Translations under genes and position numbers: made by a program | Notes under the pieces: generated by a model | What the model saw: the letters and a program-made list of their open reading frames with translations, nothing else | Database searches by the model: none | Told to the model about the DNA's origin: nothing | Shown: piece by piece, positions 11,072 to 22,194 of the stretch | Layout: each line of letters begins with the position of its first letter | How positions within the stretch are numbered: the first letter of the stretch is position 1 | Origin: Dicyema japonicum | Taxonomy: Eukaryota > Dicyemida > Rhombozoa > Dicyemidae | Assembly: GCA_011109175.1 (NCBI GenBank) | Contig: RDEW01000015.1 | Location: 77,277 to 141,276 of the forward strand | DNA length: 64,000 bases | Direction: 5' to 3'

Positions 11072-11179
11072 TTTGGTCAATTTATATGCTTTTGTAATGT
11101 TTATTTACTATTTCTTGGTTTTACTAATTCATAAAGTCACAAAACCAAACAAGATTTGCGACAACTACATGTCCTTTCT

Positions 11180-11300
11180 ATAGAGACATCCAAGATTCTC
11201 GTCCACGTCGGATAGGGTTTCCCCATGTCGGTCTGGGGTCACTTAGTTAGGAGCTTTCTTTCCTTTAACCCAGTGATCCTGGGGGTAATAATAATCTCCA
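11180..11300 (+). mobile_element. 'GIT' jockey-like family, 3' end fragment
   Basis: The last codons read 'RVSPCRSGVT' and a stop, followed by a 3' UTR ending 'ccagtgatcctgggggtaat'. The same stop context and 3' UTR occur in opposite orientation at 47645-47730. Confidence 0.55.
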
Positions 11301-11399
11301 CTAAAGTTATTTAGGGGATAGGGGTATGAGTTAATCAGTTCGTTGTAATATCTTCTTAAAGGTTAATAAAATAAATATTTCTATAAAACCAATGCTATA

Positions 11400-11985
11400 G
11401 GATTTCAAAGCACGTGTCTAATGTAGTAGGTTTACTGGACTACATGTTAAAAGACTCTCATCTAAGAAGAGCTAGAGGATATTATAATAACGATATTTTG
11501 TGTGTAAAGTAAATTATAAAACTGAATATTTTGTAATGGAAACAGAAAATGATTAAATTTGGTTAACCGAATTGGATGATCTGTCAATCAAAACGTCCTT
11601 GAATGGGTTCTCAACGTGGTTCTGGGTAGACTCGTATATTTTGGAGTTCCCGAGAACTGGTTGTTTACTGTTGACATGTTTCTCAGTATATCCGGTTAAT
11701 AAAATAGACAAAGAAGTATTGGTTTCAATGGAGCTATGACTGATTCAGTGATAAAAACTTTATCAGTTTTAATAGTTTTGGAAAATTTTATATAATAATT
11801 TTGAAATATTATACATGACCTTCATTAGGATTAAATTTCATAAATATAAGCTTTTAACCACAACAAACAAAACAAATTATTTAAATCATACAACTTGATT
11901 AAAATTATTTTTTTCTATTTCACTCCAGAAAACATAAATATTCTTTACACTTTTGTTGGCTTCCATCGGTCATGTAAGTTCATTT
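11400..11985. other. Unassigned stretch with a possible exon
   Basis: From about 11560 to 11735 (+) one frame is open without an ATG and reads 'TSLNGFSTWFWVDSYILEFP', ending at a stop. It looks protein-like but has no recognisable domain and no clear splice acceptor. The rest is AT-rich. Confidence 0.2.
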
Positions 11986-11989
11986 AATT

Positions 11990-12140
11990 TATTAACCCCT
12001 AAACCACAGGAAGGAGGGTAAGAGTTATCGTCTAATTAAGTGATCGGTATCTTTCCCTAGCTTCCTTTTGCGATTGGAATCTAGGAATAATCTCTATAAA
12101 AGGGAAGGGTTCTTGTCTTATCTTAGGGTGCTTCCAGGGA
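11990..12140 (-). mobile_element. 'GIT' family 3' end fragment, degraded
   Basis: The order 'ttaacccc...accac...aagagttatcgtctaattaagtgatc' repeats the 3' UTR and stop context of the minus-strand copies at 16850 and 42570. The coding part is too decayed to read. Confidence 0.4.
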
Positions 12141-12789
12141 CTATTCAACGTGAGAAATCCTTGAAGTAATCATTACTGTGTGACAGATACCTTTAGTATA
12201 TTTTAACATTTTGATAGTCATAAATCGGAATGGTGTAATTTACAGCTTTTACAAAATTATAAGAGAAATAAGACATACAAATCTTATATAAAGGTACTTT
12301 GGCTATTAACATAGGGTAAAAAATAATTCGTCCACAAGAACAAGTTGGAATAATTGTAACATTTAAACATTTTAGTGTTAATACCAAAGTTTAAAAAAGA
12401 GACTCTATCCTCAAGAAATTTGAGAAAACGCGAAATTTTGCTCTAAAGCTTGCTTATGAAATAAATCTTCGTATGCCAATTCCCTTATGGTTGTAAGGTA
12501 GAATGTGCAAGGTTGGCGGAGCTATTGAAAATCTTATTAGAGGTTACAAATTCGCACTAAAGTATCTGGCACTTATCTTGAGAGATTACCCTGTGAATTT
12601 ACGGATTTTTTGGGAGAGACTGTCGGGGTAAAAGTCGGTTGGAATGCCCTACCGTTCATATTACTTCCCCGTCACTGAATTTACAGTGCTTTTTCTTTAT
12701 AATAACTTACTTATACACAGTACTCCTACATTGGGTGGCCGAGATTTTAGTTAAGTTAATTACAAAAAAGTAGAAATTGCTACGGAAAA

Positions 12790-13480
12790 CAAAACCCTGA
12801 ATTTGACAACATCACTCAAAATTTTTAGACTGCTTAATATTATTTTCACAAACTGCGCTCTTCAATTTGCGACAAGACTATTGATTCCAATACATAAAGC
12901 AAAAAAGAGTAGCCAATCGTGGAAGACTTAATTTTACTGAATCACTGAGAAAGGTTTCGGCAAATAATGTGTTTGAACAGATAATAAGGCCGGAAAATAA
13001 ATACTTGTTTTTAAGTCAAATTGGATTCCATAAACAGGGAACTACCGCTGGTATAGTCTAGAACCATAGATGGGGTGTGAAACACATCAAAGATACAAAA
13101 CGGTACCAATATTTTGAAAATAGACTCATCGGGAGGCTTCGACGCGATTAAGGTACGGAACAATACATAGACAAGTCCAGTTTAAGAATTATCGGAATTT
13201 TTCTGTCAGATACTTAAATTATCCATAAAATTTGTGACATACACAGATACCCTCAGGGAGACTCCTTCTTATCTCTCTTGCCCATCAAATATTTAGAAAC
13301 CGCCACGAGGAAACTCAGAGCACTACACCAAGGATATATAGAAGTGATTTATGCAGACAACGTCAACCTAATCTCTGAAGACGTGTTAGCTTTTCAAATC
13401 TGTTTAGGAATGATTATTACAACCAGACAAAGGTTTAGTTTTGAAAGACGTTCTTTAAGATCACTTTCGATGTACTGAAG
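12790..13480 (+). pseudogene. RTE-like RT, degenerate copy
   Basis: Aligned with the copy at 43900-44640, this stretch follows the same order of motifs: 'ctgcgctctt' (cf. 'ctgcactcta'), 'gaaccatagatggggtgtgaa', and finally 'LETATRKLRALHQGYIEVIYADNVNLISED', where the motif C is YADN instead of YADD. Many stops and frameshifts. It is cut at the right by the pogo-like fragment. Confidence 0.6.
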
Positions 13481-14377
13481 ACATAAAAATTCGATTAAAA
13501 AATCTGAGTAATAGTTTTTTAATATTTGTATGATCCCCATATATAATGGCTATAGGGTGTCGTATTTTTAGGCAAAAAAATTCGATATTGGAGCATTCAA
13601 TAGTTTTATAACATCCTGCATTATCAAGTAATAATAACGTTCTTTGTTGAGTAACCAACTTCTCATTTAGCTTGCATAACCAGCTTTTAAAAATGTTCTC
13701 AGTCATCCATGCACTTTTGAAAGCTGAATATAAAACACCAAAATCTGCAACGTCGAAATTTGTGAAACAGAAAGGTTTATTATATTTCCCAATAATCAAT
13801 GGTTCAAGTTTTTCACCCTTATAATTGCAACATAGAAGTACTGTAATTCTTTTTTTGGATTGTTTGTATCCAGATGGTTGATCACTTTCAACAAATGACT
13901 TTATTGGTGTCATTTTTATATAAAGTGATGTTTCATCACAATTGAACACATTTCCTCTTCCATATTTAATAATTTTCTCATCAAATTTATTAAAATAGGC
14001 ATTTATGTGGGATAAATCGCAGGAATCTTATTGTTTTAAATTTAGTTCATGTCTGACCTTAAATCGATCTAGCCTAAAATTAGATCATTTGAAAGAATTA
14101 AATTCAACTTTTGATGCAACAATAAAGCCTTTTTAAATGATTGACCCTTATATTGGAAAATTATGTTCTCTGAGTTTATGGAATATTTTAAATACTTTGT
14201 GATCAAATAATTTATGTCTTTCTGATGTTGTAGTAGTCTCATCTTCAGTGTTAACCCTTCGTGGTCCCCCGGTTTGGGGCTTCAGAAAATTTTTAAATTT
14301 GAAAATTAATGCTGGAAAATAGACTCCAAATGAAAAATGCCCCGAAATGCGAGGGTGCCCGAAATGGAGTCGGACTG
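13478..14377 (-). mobile_element. pogo/Tigger-like DNA transposon fragment (DDE_1 transposase)
   Basis: The 162-codon ORF (13461-13949) reads 'VFNCDETSLYIKMTPIKS', 'SKKRITVLLCCNYKGEKLEP', 'AWMTENIFKSWLCKLNEK' and 'TLLLLDNAGC', the first two catalytic Asp blocks of jerky/Tigger/pogo transposases. Upstream, a decayed CENP-B-type HTH can be traced ('KKALLLHQKLNL'). The 5' terminal inverted repeat is CAGTCCGACTCC, at 14366-14377 in reverse complement, next to a TA dinucleotide (14378-14379), the expected target site of the superfamily. The third catalytic residue and the other end are missing, lost at the junction with the RTE copy near 13478. Confidence 0.75.
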
Positions 14378-14727
14378 TATAGTGATGGAGCTTGAGCAGA
14401 CACAAAAACCAGAATCTCGAATAGTGCAATGCACAAATCGTGATGATGTAAGTCAATAAGTCACCTAATCACGGACTATTCAGAAGAGATGTCATCTTCA
14501 CAGCAAATATAACAATTAACACTACTATACTGTAACCCCATGATAGGAGTAGTCACTCCCTCTTCTAATAAATGATTACATTGGCTGTTTTACCTTACTA
14601 TTATGTTGAGTTCAACGCCAGTTTGTGATTCAATCATATTCACGACTTTTTTAGTTTCTATATTTAACAGCGAATTTACACTTTCATAACCATCATTTTA
14701 GTGAGAGTCAATAATTAAATAATTTAA

Positions 14728-14895
14728 ATGGCGAAGGCGACCTTTGATAATCGAGCCTCTGCTTCAACCAGAGCACCTCCCGTGGCTCACACCTTTTTGA
14801 GGCGAGTTTGCTTCCAATGCTGGAGAGAAAGGCGTCCGTCTTCGCTCCCACGGTTCCAGTTGTCTCCACAGCAATGGGGAAGAAATGGTATTCTC
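14728..14895 (-). pseudogene. RLE-type element, extreme C-terminal fragment
   Basis: The minus strand reads 'FLPIAVETTGTVGAKTDAFL' then 'PREVLWLKQRL', which matches the 'f.P.a.ET.G......FL..LG..i......R....L.QRls' end of the RLE domain. About 165 bp only, so a very short 5'-truncated insert. Confidence 0.55.
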
Positions 14896-15194
14896 AACCG
14901 GTCACACTATTTTTAATTTTCTAATTAAATAGCTTGTTAAAGATAAAAAAGCCAATTTATTAATTAATAGTAATTGTAATTTTCCCCAATTGTTCCATAA
15001 TTTCTTGGAGACTTTCAGTCCGAAATTATAATATTCCATAAGTGCTTCAGGAAAAAATAATAATGAATTTTAAAGTTTATTTTATCCCCCATATATAGAG
15101 AATGCTCCAAACCGGATTTTTATTGAGGAGGGGTTGTACATTGATTTATGTTAACAGCCTTTCAAAACGTGTATATAAAGCCTGGAGTATATAC

Positions 15195-15630
15195 TCAGCC
15201 ATAATAGAAACTGTTGGCCTGGATAGAGGAGACGGAAAACGTCCCGACGGGATCACAATTTTCCCATCGAAGAGGGGAAACCTTTGGTCTGGGACGCTAC
15301 TTGTGTCGACACGCTTTGCCCGTCCAACATTGTCGGGAGCGCGGTAGACACACTGTATTCCGCGGAAAAAAACGATGAGGGCAAAGGAGAAGAAATACTA
15401 AGCGCTACGCGACCAATTCGCGTTCTATCCGATAGTGGTCGAGACAACTGGAGGAATAAGTGGAAAATCGCTTCGCTTCCTAAAGAAACTTGGACGCTTA
15501 GCTCACTAAAAAGCCACGACGCACGTGAGACCCGGTGTCTTCTCCAGTTGATCCTCTGTTGCAATCGTGAGAGGCAACGCAACGTCGATAATGTTGCCGG
15601 GGTCCACTTTGGATGGATGGCAGTTTTAAA
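15195..15630 (+). pseudogene. RLE-type element, endonuclease and 3' end
   Basis: Reads 'VGLDRGDGKRPDGITIFPSK' with both catalytic blocks (RPDG and, after a frame change, WDATCVDT), followed by the C-terminal region and a 3' end 'ggatggatggcagttttaaa'. The same 3' terminus appears in reverse complement at 55259 and 21836, so these three copies form one family. Frameshifts disrupt the domain. Confidence 0.75.
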
Positions 15631-16110
15631 TAATAAATTTGTGTTGGTATATAAAGACTATTTGAATGTTGATAAGTTCATAACTCTTCAATGTACTCAT
15701 GTAAATTTTAAGAATCCACGAGTTATATTCAAATAACAGGAATATGTTGAAACAACATTGGTTTGAATAATAATTATGAGCTTTTTTGCATTCAAAGTTT
15801 TTACCTATACAAACCTGTCATTTAATTCATACATGTAATAGAAAAGGAGGAGTTAAATCAACTGCCATCTAAATACTATTAGGTTATTGCATCAACATCT
15901 GAATGAAAAGATTTATTATTTATTTTAGTAGTTTTAACAAAAAACAATTAGGTTATCAGGAGGTATTGCTTTATGATCAAAATGGATGTATTAAACGGAA
16001 AACAATTTGAAAATAAATATTTTACTCCCAACGACTTTATTGATGTGATGTTTCCTTTTGGACCGTTATGAGACCAATCGGGTGAGCCTTATTAAAAATA
16101 AAGTATTTTA
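15631..16110. other. Intergenic, nothing identified
   Basis: AT-rich sequence with short overlapping open frames. No motif, RNA gene or splice structure could be supported. Confidence 0.4.
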
Positions 16111-16111
16111 A

Positions 16112-16410
16112 CATAATTTTGGCGTTCTTGAGACGGACATTTCGCTAGAAGAAAGAATCGTAAAACACAGATTGGCGTTCTTTGGGCATGTTGTCCGCTC
16201 TGACTTCCTGGAAAGAACCATTATGCTGAGCAATATTACTAGGAATAGAAGACCTGGTCAACCGAGGTACTCGGTGGCTATCTACGGTGGAAGACGTCAC
16301 GGGAATGCATACATCAAGGCTACTCAAAATTGCGACGGATCGCGGAGAGTGGAGGAAACTTGTTCATGAGATCTCCAAGGTCGGACACGACTTAACTGAT
16401 AACATAACAT
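16112..16410 (+). pseudogene. Non-LTR RT C-terminal fragment
   Basis: Reads 'ISLEERIVKHRLAFFGHVVR' then 'FLERTIMLSNITRNRRPGQP' and, in another frame, 'DRGEWRKLVHEISKVGHDL'. This is the 'FGH..R......G....R.RGRPR....D......DR..WR..v' tail found after the RT in RTE- and CR1-like elements. Two frameshifts; no RT core remains. Confidence 0.65.
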
Positions 16411-16514
16411 AATTTTACAATTTTCAATGTTTTTCAGATAACAAAAAAATGACTTTTTGTGAAACCTACAGTCAAGAGACCATAAAGATGAAGAAATATG
16501 TATGTCTTGTTGAC

Positions 16515-16690
16515 AATTCATTTTTAAACCAGTCGCCGTGGAAACGTCAGGAATCATAGAAAGCAGATCACTGGTCCTGCTTAACAGAATCGGATCGCTC
16601 ATCGCGAAGAAGAAAAATAATAGGAGAGAAAGGAGATGGCTCATTGAGCGTAATTCCTTGCAAATCGTCTGGGGAAATTCGTAAAGAAAA
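16515..16690 (+). pseudogene. RLE-type element, C-terminal fragment
   Basis: Reads 'FKPVAVETSGIIESRSLVLL', then 'RRERRWLIERNSLQIVWGNS' and a stop, the same C-terminal block as in the copy at 2346. Severely 5'-truncated. Confidence 0.6.
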
Positions 16691-16844
16691 TAATTATAGA
16701 ATTGGCCAACATATTCTACAGAAACTCAGACAAAGACATGTAATAAAGAGTATTAGTTAATCTGAATAATTTTTTTTAAAATAGTTTTTTTAAATTTAAC
16801 CCCGACTTAGCTACTTTGTAAGAGAATAGAGGCATCCCAAGTTA

Positions 16845-17290
16845 TTTATTTATTTATTTTAATAACCCGGGAACACCAAGAAAGAAAGACAAAAGATTCA
16901 AACAATTAGGTGATCCCAGTCCCCGCAATCAATTGTGCCATTCGACGTCTGTGATCTTCCATTGTCTCCACTACTTTCCGGAAGAGTCTTCTCTCGGTCT
17001 TGCAGAGGAATCCGATCGGGGAGGAGAATTTCTTATTCAATCGGTTTTCTCTTGCCATGGAAATGATCAGGCGAGGCGGGTTTCCATCTTCCTCATTTTC
17101 CTCACAGACGCGAAGAAATCTGGAAATACGGATTTTAGCTTCCATGAGTAGTGGGTCGACTGTTGATCCATTACGTGGACAAAGCATACTGATCGTTTTT
17201 TGGTGTATTGAGTTGACTCTGTGGACCATAGGCTCCGATAACACGAATCTCCATGCAACGGAGGCATACTCAAGGCATACTCAATCATCC
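16845..17290 (-). pseudogene. 'GIT' jockey-like family, C-terminus and 3' end
   Basis: The 112-codon frame ends 'RRRMAQLIAGTGIT' and a stop in the conserved context GGGATCACCTAA-like, followed by a 3' UTR ending in 'gttcccgggtta' and a TAAA-type repeat ('aataaataaataaat' on this strand). Upstream residues ('VHRVNSIHQKTISM') are the region between RT and C-terminus. The RT core is missing. Confidence 0.7.
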
Positions 17291-17380
17291 CAAGTTATTA
17301 GTTAACTCACTCACTTATTAGTTAATTATTAAAATAAATTAATATTAAAATAATTTTTAAAATTTAAATAATTCACGTTG

Positions 17381-18016
17381 ATGTTGAACCTTAGTTATTT
17401 CCACCAAATATTAGAGATTGTAGAAGAAATTGACTCTGATGATAAGAATGGTAATAATCCATAACTATATTAGTCATACTCAACAACGCCAGTGCTGAAT
17501 TATCCAAACAAATATTAGTCGTTAAAGAACAGTCGGTCAGCAAAGTGGCAAATCTGATCGCCAAGTATTGTGACTTAAAGAATCTCGAAAATCTAATTAA
17601 ATCCGTCCTCAATTCAATCCATGTGCTAATTTACAACAAACACGCCTGTTTCTTCATTCAGAATTTACTACAAAATATTTCCCTTAAAATTAAAGGTCCT
17701 TTTTTGTGACATTTTAGAACTAAACGAGGATAAAACCATAGAAAGGCTAATTTTGAAAACATTCAAGGCGTTTTCTTACGACATTATTGGCCTGTCTTGC
17801 CATGTGTATTCATGCCACGTGCTAAGGGAGTTTATATGCCTGCTTGCGGGGGTCAGATATGAGGAAGCTTTGATTTCTGCCCGATTTCCTATATTTAACC
17901 AAGGTTTGTCATATTCTATAATTTCAGCCGGAATCGCCCAAACTAGCCCATCTAGCCCACTCTGTCTTAAATACTTGAATCTCCTAGTTAGAAAGCTTAG
18001 TAATGACACTCTAATG
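17381..18016 (+). CDS. NOP9: NOP9-like Pumilio-repeat nucleolar protein, 3' part lost in gap
   Basis: NOP9 proteins bind pre-rRNA through Pumilio-like repeats and are needed for small-subunit maturation. ATG at 17381. Three introns of 23, 22 and 24 nt (17451-17473, 17696-17717, 17904-17927) join four exons in one frame. The N-terminus 'LSYFHQILEIVEEIDSDD' matches the family's 'YFRR.L..L.E......ER' start. Helical repeats follow ('LIAKYCDLKNLENLIKSVLN', 'NKHACFFIQNLLQNIS'), then 'VYSCHVLREFICLLAG', which corresponds to the conserved '.GSFVVRTLLQVLGG' block. The frame is open to the single N at 18017. Beyond it lies a second, slightly different copy of the third-intron region and then the 499-N gap, so the remaining repeats are missing. 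All four exons read without indels. Confidence 0.65.
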
Positions 18017-18593
18017 NTTTGATTTCTGCCCGATTTCCTACATTTAACCAGGGTTTGTCATATTCTATAATTTCAGCCAGAATCGCCCAAACTGNNNNNN
18101 NNNNNNNNNNNNNNNNNNNNNNNNNNNNNNNNNNNNNNNNNNNNNNNNNNNNNNNNNNNNNNNNNNNNNNNNNNNNNNNNNNNNNNNNNNNNNNNNNNNN
18201 NNNNNNNNNNNNNNNNNNNNNNNNNNNNNNNNNNNNNNNNNNNNNNNNNNNNNNNNNNNNNNNNNNNNNNNNNNNNNNNNNNNNNNNNNNNNNNNNNNNN
18301 NNNNNNNNNNNNNNNNNNNNNNNNNNNNNNNNNNNNNNNNNNNNNNNNNNNNNNNNNNNNNNNNNNNNNNNNNNNNNNNNNNNNNNNNNNNNNNNNNNNN
18401 NNNNNNNNNNNNNNNNNNNNNNNNNNNNNNNNNNNNNNNNNNNNNNNNNNNNNNNNNNNNNNNNNNNNNNNNNNNNNNNNNNNNNNNNNNNNNNNNNNNN
18501 NNNNNNNNNNNNNNNNNNNNNNNNNNNNNNNNNNNNNNNNNNNNNNNNNNNNNNNNNNNNNNNNNNNNNNNNNNNNNNNNNNNNNNNNNNNNN
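18017..18593. other. Assembly join and gap (1 N, short duplicate, 499 N)
   Basis: After the N at 18017, 18018-18094 repeats 17868-17947 with about four differences (coding end, 24-nt intron, next exon start), then N runs from 18095 to 18593. The open frames that cross the Ns are not real. Confidence 0.9.
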
Positions 18594-18897
18594 ACGAATG
18601 ATTCATCACTGCTGCATCACTCACTCAGGAACTCATACATTTCTCGGTTTAGTTACTTCTCCGTTTATCCAGCGTTATTAACTAAATAATTTTTGAACTA
18701 AAAATTAATATTAATTAAATTAAAAATAATTTATAAATTAAAATAAATATTATAAAATTTAAATTTTGGCACCGATTTAGCTCTGCGAATGGTTGAGCTT
18801 ATTTTCATAATTATTTAAATAATAGTATATAAATACAATGATGAAGCATATTTTCATAAATTTAATTTATCAGCTAATATTTAGACTGACAGATTCA
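18594..18897. other. AT-rich spacer; possible last exon of the gene in the gap
   Basis: The 90 bases after the gap are relatively GC-rich and open in two frames (one ending '..SPFIQRY', the other '..YPALLTK'), so a terminal exon of NOP9 or another gene is possible but cannot be assigned. The rest to 18890 is AT-rich. Confidence 0.25.
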
Positions 18898-19460
18898 CAT
18901 CGGAACAAGTAGCAGGTTCACTCATAATATTGACCTTCAGAGTTTAGAGAGGCCTTCTCTCTTTTCGACAAGGATTGCGACGGAGTCATAGACGTGAATG
19001 AGCTAAACATCGTCATGAAGTCCTTAGGACAGAATCCCACAGAGGCCGAACTAAAGGATCTGATGGACAGTTTGAATGGTTGCTTTTTCCCTGACTTTAG
19101 GCGGAGATTCTATAAATTTCGAGGTCTTTCTAAAACTGATGGGCGAGAAGCTGAACGCGTCCGACCCACTGGACGATATTAAGGCGGCCTTTAGAATGTT
19201 CGATAAATTTCGAGGTCTTTCTGAAACTGATGGGCGAGAAGCTGAACGCGTCCGACCCACTGGACGATATTAAGGCGGCCTTTAGAATGTTCGACCAGGA
19301 CGGTAATGGAAGCATAAGTGCGAGTGAGCTGAGGGCTGTATTGACTAATATGGGAGAGAATCTCACCGACGAGGACATCGATTCTATGATTAAAGAAGTT
19401 GATGTGGATGGAGATGGACAGATTGACTATGATGGTCTGATTTGCTGCTTATTGGGGTAG
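18898..19460 (+). CDS. Calmodulin-like EF-hand protein, frame broken by a 91-bp tandem duplication
   Basis: Exons joined by introns of 25 nt (18916-18940) and 31 nt (19070-19100) give '[18 protein letters not shown]', EF-hand 1 '[14 protein letters not shown]', a degenerate EF-hand 2 (loop reduced to about '[10 protein letters not shown]', lacking the Asp ligands), EF-hand 3 '[14 protein letters not shown]' and EF-hand 4 '[14 protein letters not shown]', ending 'CCLLG' and a stop. Spacing and helix E/F sequences follow calmodulin closely. Bases 19112-19202 and 19203-19293 are tandem copies (one mismatch). 91 is not a multiple of three, so the frame is lost as assembled; with a single copy the frame runs through. 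The first exon/ATG was not resolved. Either a mis-assembly or a recently damaged gene. Ca2+ binding is likely at sites 1, 3 and 4 only. Confidence 0.75.
19112..19293. repeat. 91-bp exact-like tandem duplication in the EF-hand gene
   Basis: Unit 1 starts 'ataaatttcgaggtctttct' at 19112, unit 2 with the same bases at 19203; they differ only at one base (a/g after 'tttct'). The duplicated part runs from within EF-hand 2 to the start of EF-hand 3. Confidence 0.9.
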
Positions 19461-19980
19461 AATTTTTGAATATGATGACGGAGAAGTAGCATCTATAACA
19501 GTGCTTACTAACTTATCTAACATCTTTTTTAGATTACTTCGTTATCTCTCTTTTTTTGCACCACAAGGATTAATACTTTTAATTAAGCGGGATTTTTAGT
19601 CAATATTTAATAGAAATAGTGACTTGAATTAAAGCGGGTTTTTTTAGTTTTACATGTTTTGATTGATTAATTAAATTGGTATTTATTAAATAATTATTAG
19701 ACTATAGAATTTGGATAATGAGTTTAAATTAGTTAATAAAGTAAAATGATTAAACTTTTATTAACCATATTTAACTTGCTTTAATTTTCAATTTTATCAT
19801 TTAGAATTCTGAGGATATCAGATTTTGATGTCCATGTAATAAATATTTATGAGACATGTTGCTGTCAATGATCATATTTAATTAATCACAATTGTGTTTA
19901 GTCATTTCATTTATGATGACGTCATAATTTAAATATGTATTGTCTTCAATTAATCAAGCATTATACTTTTTATATGTCAT
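19461..19980. other. AT-rich intergenic stretch
   Basis: No gene, RNA or transposon motif identified downstream of the EF-hand gene. Confidence 0.5.
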
Positions 19981-19984
19981 TGGG

Positions 19985-20085
19985 TATATGACATCGAAAG
20001 TGAATAACCAGATTCGGGAAACCGATTGGCTTTTCCAAAGGATTTCTCTGACAGTTTTAAGGAATTCTTTCAGCTTGATTATTTT
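19985..20085 (+). pseudogene. RLE-type element, C-terminal fragment
   Basis: Reads 'NQIRETDWLFQRISLTVLRN', the last conserved block of the RLE proteins (compare 'RRWLFERISLAILRGNS' at 2346). Only about 100 bp. Confidence 0.5.
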
Positions 20086-20310
20086 GTTACGTACTAAATT
20101 GTCTGATTGTTTTGTTAGGTTTATCGATCGAAATTAAATACAAGATAACAAATAATATTAATAACTAATTGCTTGATTAAACATGATAATAACTTTAGTA
20201 ACAATCATTTATAGTTTGTAGGATTATTTATAGTTTTGTAGAGACGATTGTAATTTTACTCATGGTACATGTTAATCCTTTAACTATGTTTTTTAAATTA
20301 AATTATTAAC

Positions 20311-20478
20311 CCCAGATTCCCTAACAAAGTGGAAAACTGGAATCGTCAAAAAAACACGCCGCTAGACAGGACGCTCCCAGAGATCCACTACTTTGACGTA
20401 GAGCCCTGCATGTCCAGTGAAAGCAAAAAGATCCAGAATCTCTCTCCCAACAAGAGACGGATAATGTCCACATCTTAA
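20311..20478 (+). other. Possible terminal exon of an unrecognised gene
   Basis: After a splice-acceptor-like 'ttattaaccccag' the frame is open for about 55 codons ('RFPNKVENWNRQKNTPLDRT', 'PEIHYFDVEPCMSSESKK') to a stop at 20476. The composition is protein-like and the DNA is less AT-rich than its surroundings, but there is no ATG and I do not recognise a family. Confidence 0.3.
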
Positions 20479-20780
20479 ACGAGAAAGCTCCACAATCATG
20501 CCCCTCGGAAGAAGCAGTTCTGAAGCGATAATATCAGGAGATTCAGTATTATGTTCTCTTCAAGGATTCATATCGAACGCATAGATACAAATTCAAATAT
20601 ACATTTTGTCTAAGTTTGGTCTTTTTTTCAGAGATGGGATTATATTATTCTTTGGAAATCAGTAAATGTTCTCTGAATGTGTCTTCATTGTATAGTAGCA
20701 CTTACCACAAGGGCATAGGGAGCTACTTGTCACTAAGTACATTTAAGTATTGTTTGCCCCTACTAACCTTGATCCTTAAA

Positions 20781-21235
20781 TCAGGCTGGTCTGTTGTTCG
20801 TTGGGTCAATCCACTGTGAAATATGTCCTTGTGTAGGTCTACTCGGTCGTTGCCTTGTTTCTTTAGGATTGTATCCTTCTAGTAAAGACCCACGAATGCT
20901 TTTAAGAAATTCGAGTTTAAATTTTGTTGACATTAACAGAAAAATAGTGTATTTCCACAGCAAATTATCAGACTCTATCAAGTATTGAGGATCACTTCCA
21001 TAATATGCGAATGGTGTCAGTAGTATTGAATTTCACTTTATCAACAGTTTTCATTATCAAGTGTAAAGTGCTTTCAGAAACAGTTATATGTTTCCACGAT
21101 TTATTAAGAGATTTCTCATTGAGGGGCTGGTCTTATTTTCAGAATGAGCATGTATTCATCTGCAACTCGGTTGGTTTCTCTTACGGCAAATTCCCAAAAC
21201 TGTTATCTCAAAAAAAGAAAGACGTCAATCGGTGA
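20781..21235 (-). pseudogene. Possible piggyBac-like transposase C-terminal fragment
   Basis: One frame reads 'SDNLLWKYTIFLLMSTKFKL', 'EFLKSIRGSLLEGYNPKETR' and 'RPSRPTQGHISQW'. The pattern of an aromatic 'W...FF..L', 'F...L...LL.GY' and then 'RPS....GH' recalls the end of piggyBac transposases, but the intervening family signature and the Cys-rich domain are not seen. An upstream run 'FAVRETNRVADEYMLILKIR' is in another frame. Treat as tentative. Confidence 0.25.
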
Positions 21236-21239
21236 GCTC

Positions 21240-21835
21240 GTATATAAATTTTCTGTTAACCTAATTTTGTGTGTTCAGTTATCGATTTGTGCTTGTTTTC
21301 TGTTACATTGCAACTAATCCTCGTAATAATTTCAAAGTAAAGAATTATTAGGATTATCACCAGCATCTCATCCAAAGAAATTATGGATTACACATGTACT
21401 CGTGTTTTTACTGAAAATTCTTTCTTCGTTTTCATTCTCAAAATTTCCAACACAATAGTTCAATAGTCTTTCTTCAAACAGATCCCAACCGTGAGGCGAT
21501 GAGTCCTTCTGGCACGACACAGTAGTTGAAGGGGAAGTGATGTCCGCGACGGTAGGACGTTCAATGAAAATGGAAGAGGGTGTACCTACTTCACCTCTCT
21601 TTGGAAGCCTGTAATGGACTATTGGAGGAAAGATTTGTTCTACACAAACAGAAGTTCTCCTAAGATATTAATCCTGGGGTTAATAAATAAAATAGTCTAA
21701 CAACACTTTGGAACCTTTTAACACAATAAAAATCCTTTGTCGCAAAATTTCACTTCCCGTAGTTAAAGTGTTAATCAATTTAAATTTTAACAAGTATTTA
21801 GAACGCATAAATAATTAATTAACACAACCATCCAT
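21240..21835. other. Unassigned stretch with a retroelement-like 3' tail
   Basis: Around 21675-21705 the sequence 'aatcctggggttaataaataaaata' resembles the 3' ends of the GIT family (+ orientation), but no coding part can be read upstream. No other feature seen. Confidence 0.3.
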
Positions 21836-21906
21836 CCAATGAGGACCCCGCCGACATTAACGACGTTGCGTTGCTTCTCACGATTGCAACAGATCAATTA
21901 AAGAAG

Positions 21907-22194
21907 CCACCTGGTCTCACGCGCGTCGTGGCTTTATAGTGTAGCTTAGTACGCAAGTTTCTTTAGGAAGAGAAGCGATTTTCCACTTATTCCTCCAGTT
22001 GTCTCGACCACAATCGGATAGAACGCGAATCGGTCGCGTAGCGTTTCGTACCACCTGGTCTCACGCGCGTCGTGGCTATATAGTGTAGCTTAGTACGCAA
22101 GTTTCTTTAGGAAGAGAAGCGATTTTCCACTTATTCCTCCAGTTGTCTCGACCACAATCGGATAGAACGCGAATCGGTCGCGTAGCGTTTCGCA
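21907..22194. repeat. 144-bp tandem duplication within the RLE element 3' region
   Basis: The block beginning 'ccacctggtctcacgcgcgt' at 21907 repeats from 22051 with only one or two differences and ends 'gcgtagcgtttcg' in both units. It lies in the C-terminal coding/3' UTR part of the element. The sister copies at 15440-15560 and 55300-55480 have a single unit. Confidence 0.9.

Noticed and set aside
17753-18022. An 89-codon ORF as a gene of its own
   Set aside because: It reads through the 24-nt intron at 17904-17927; the spliced NOP9 model explains the region better.
18019-18681. Long open frames on both strands across 18100-18590
   Set aside because: They run through a block of 499 Ns; the codons are not sequence.
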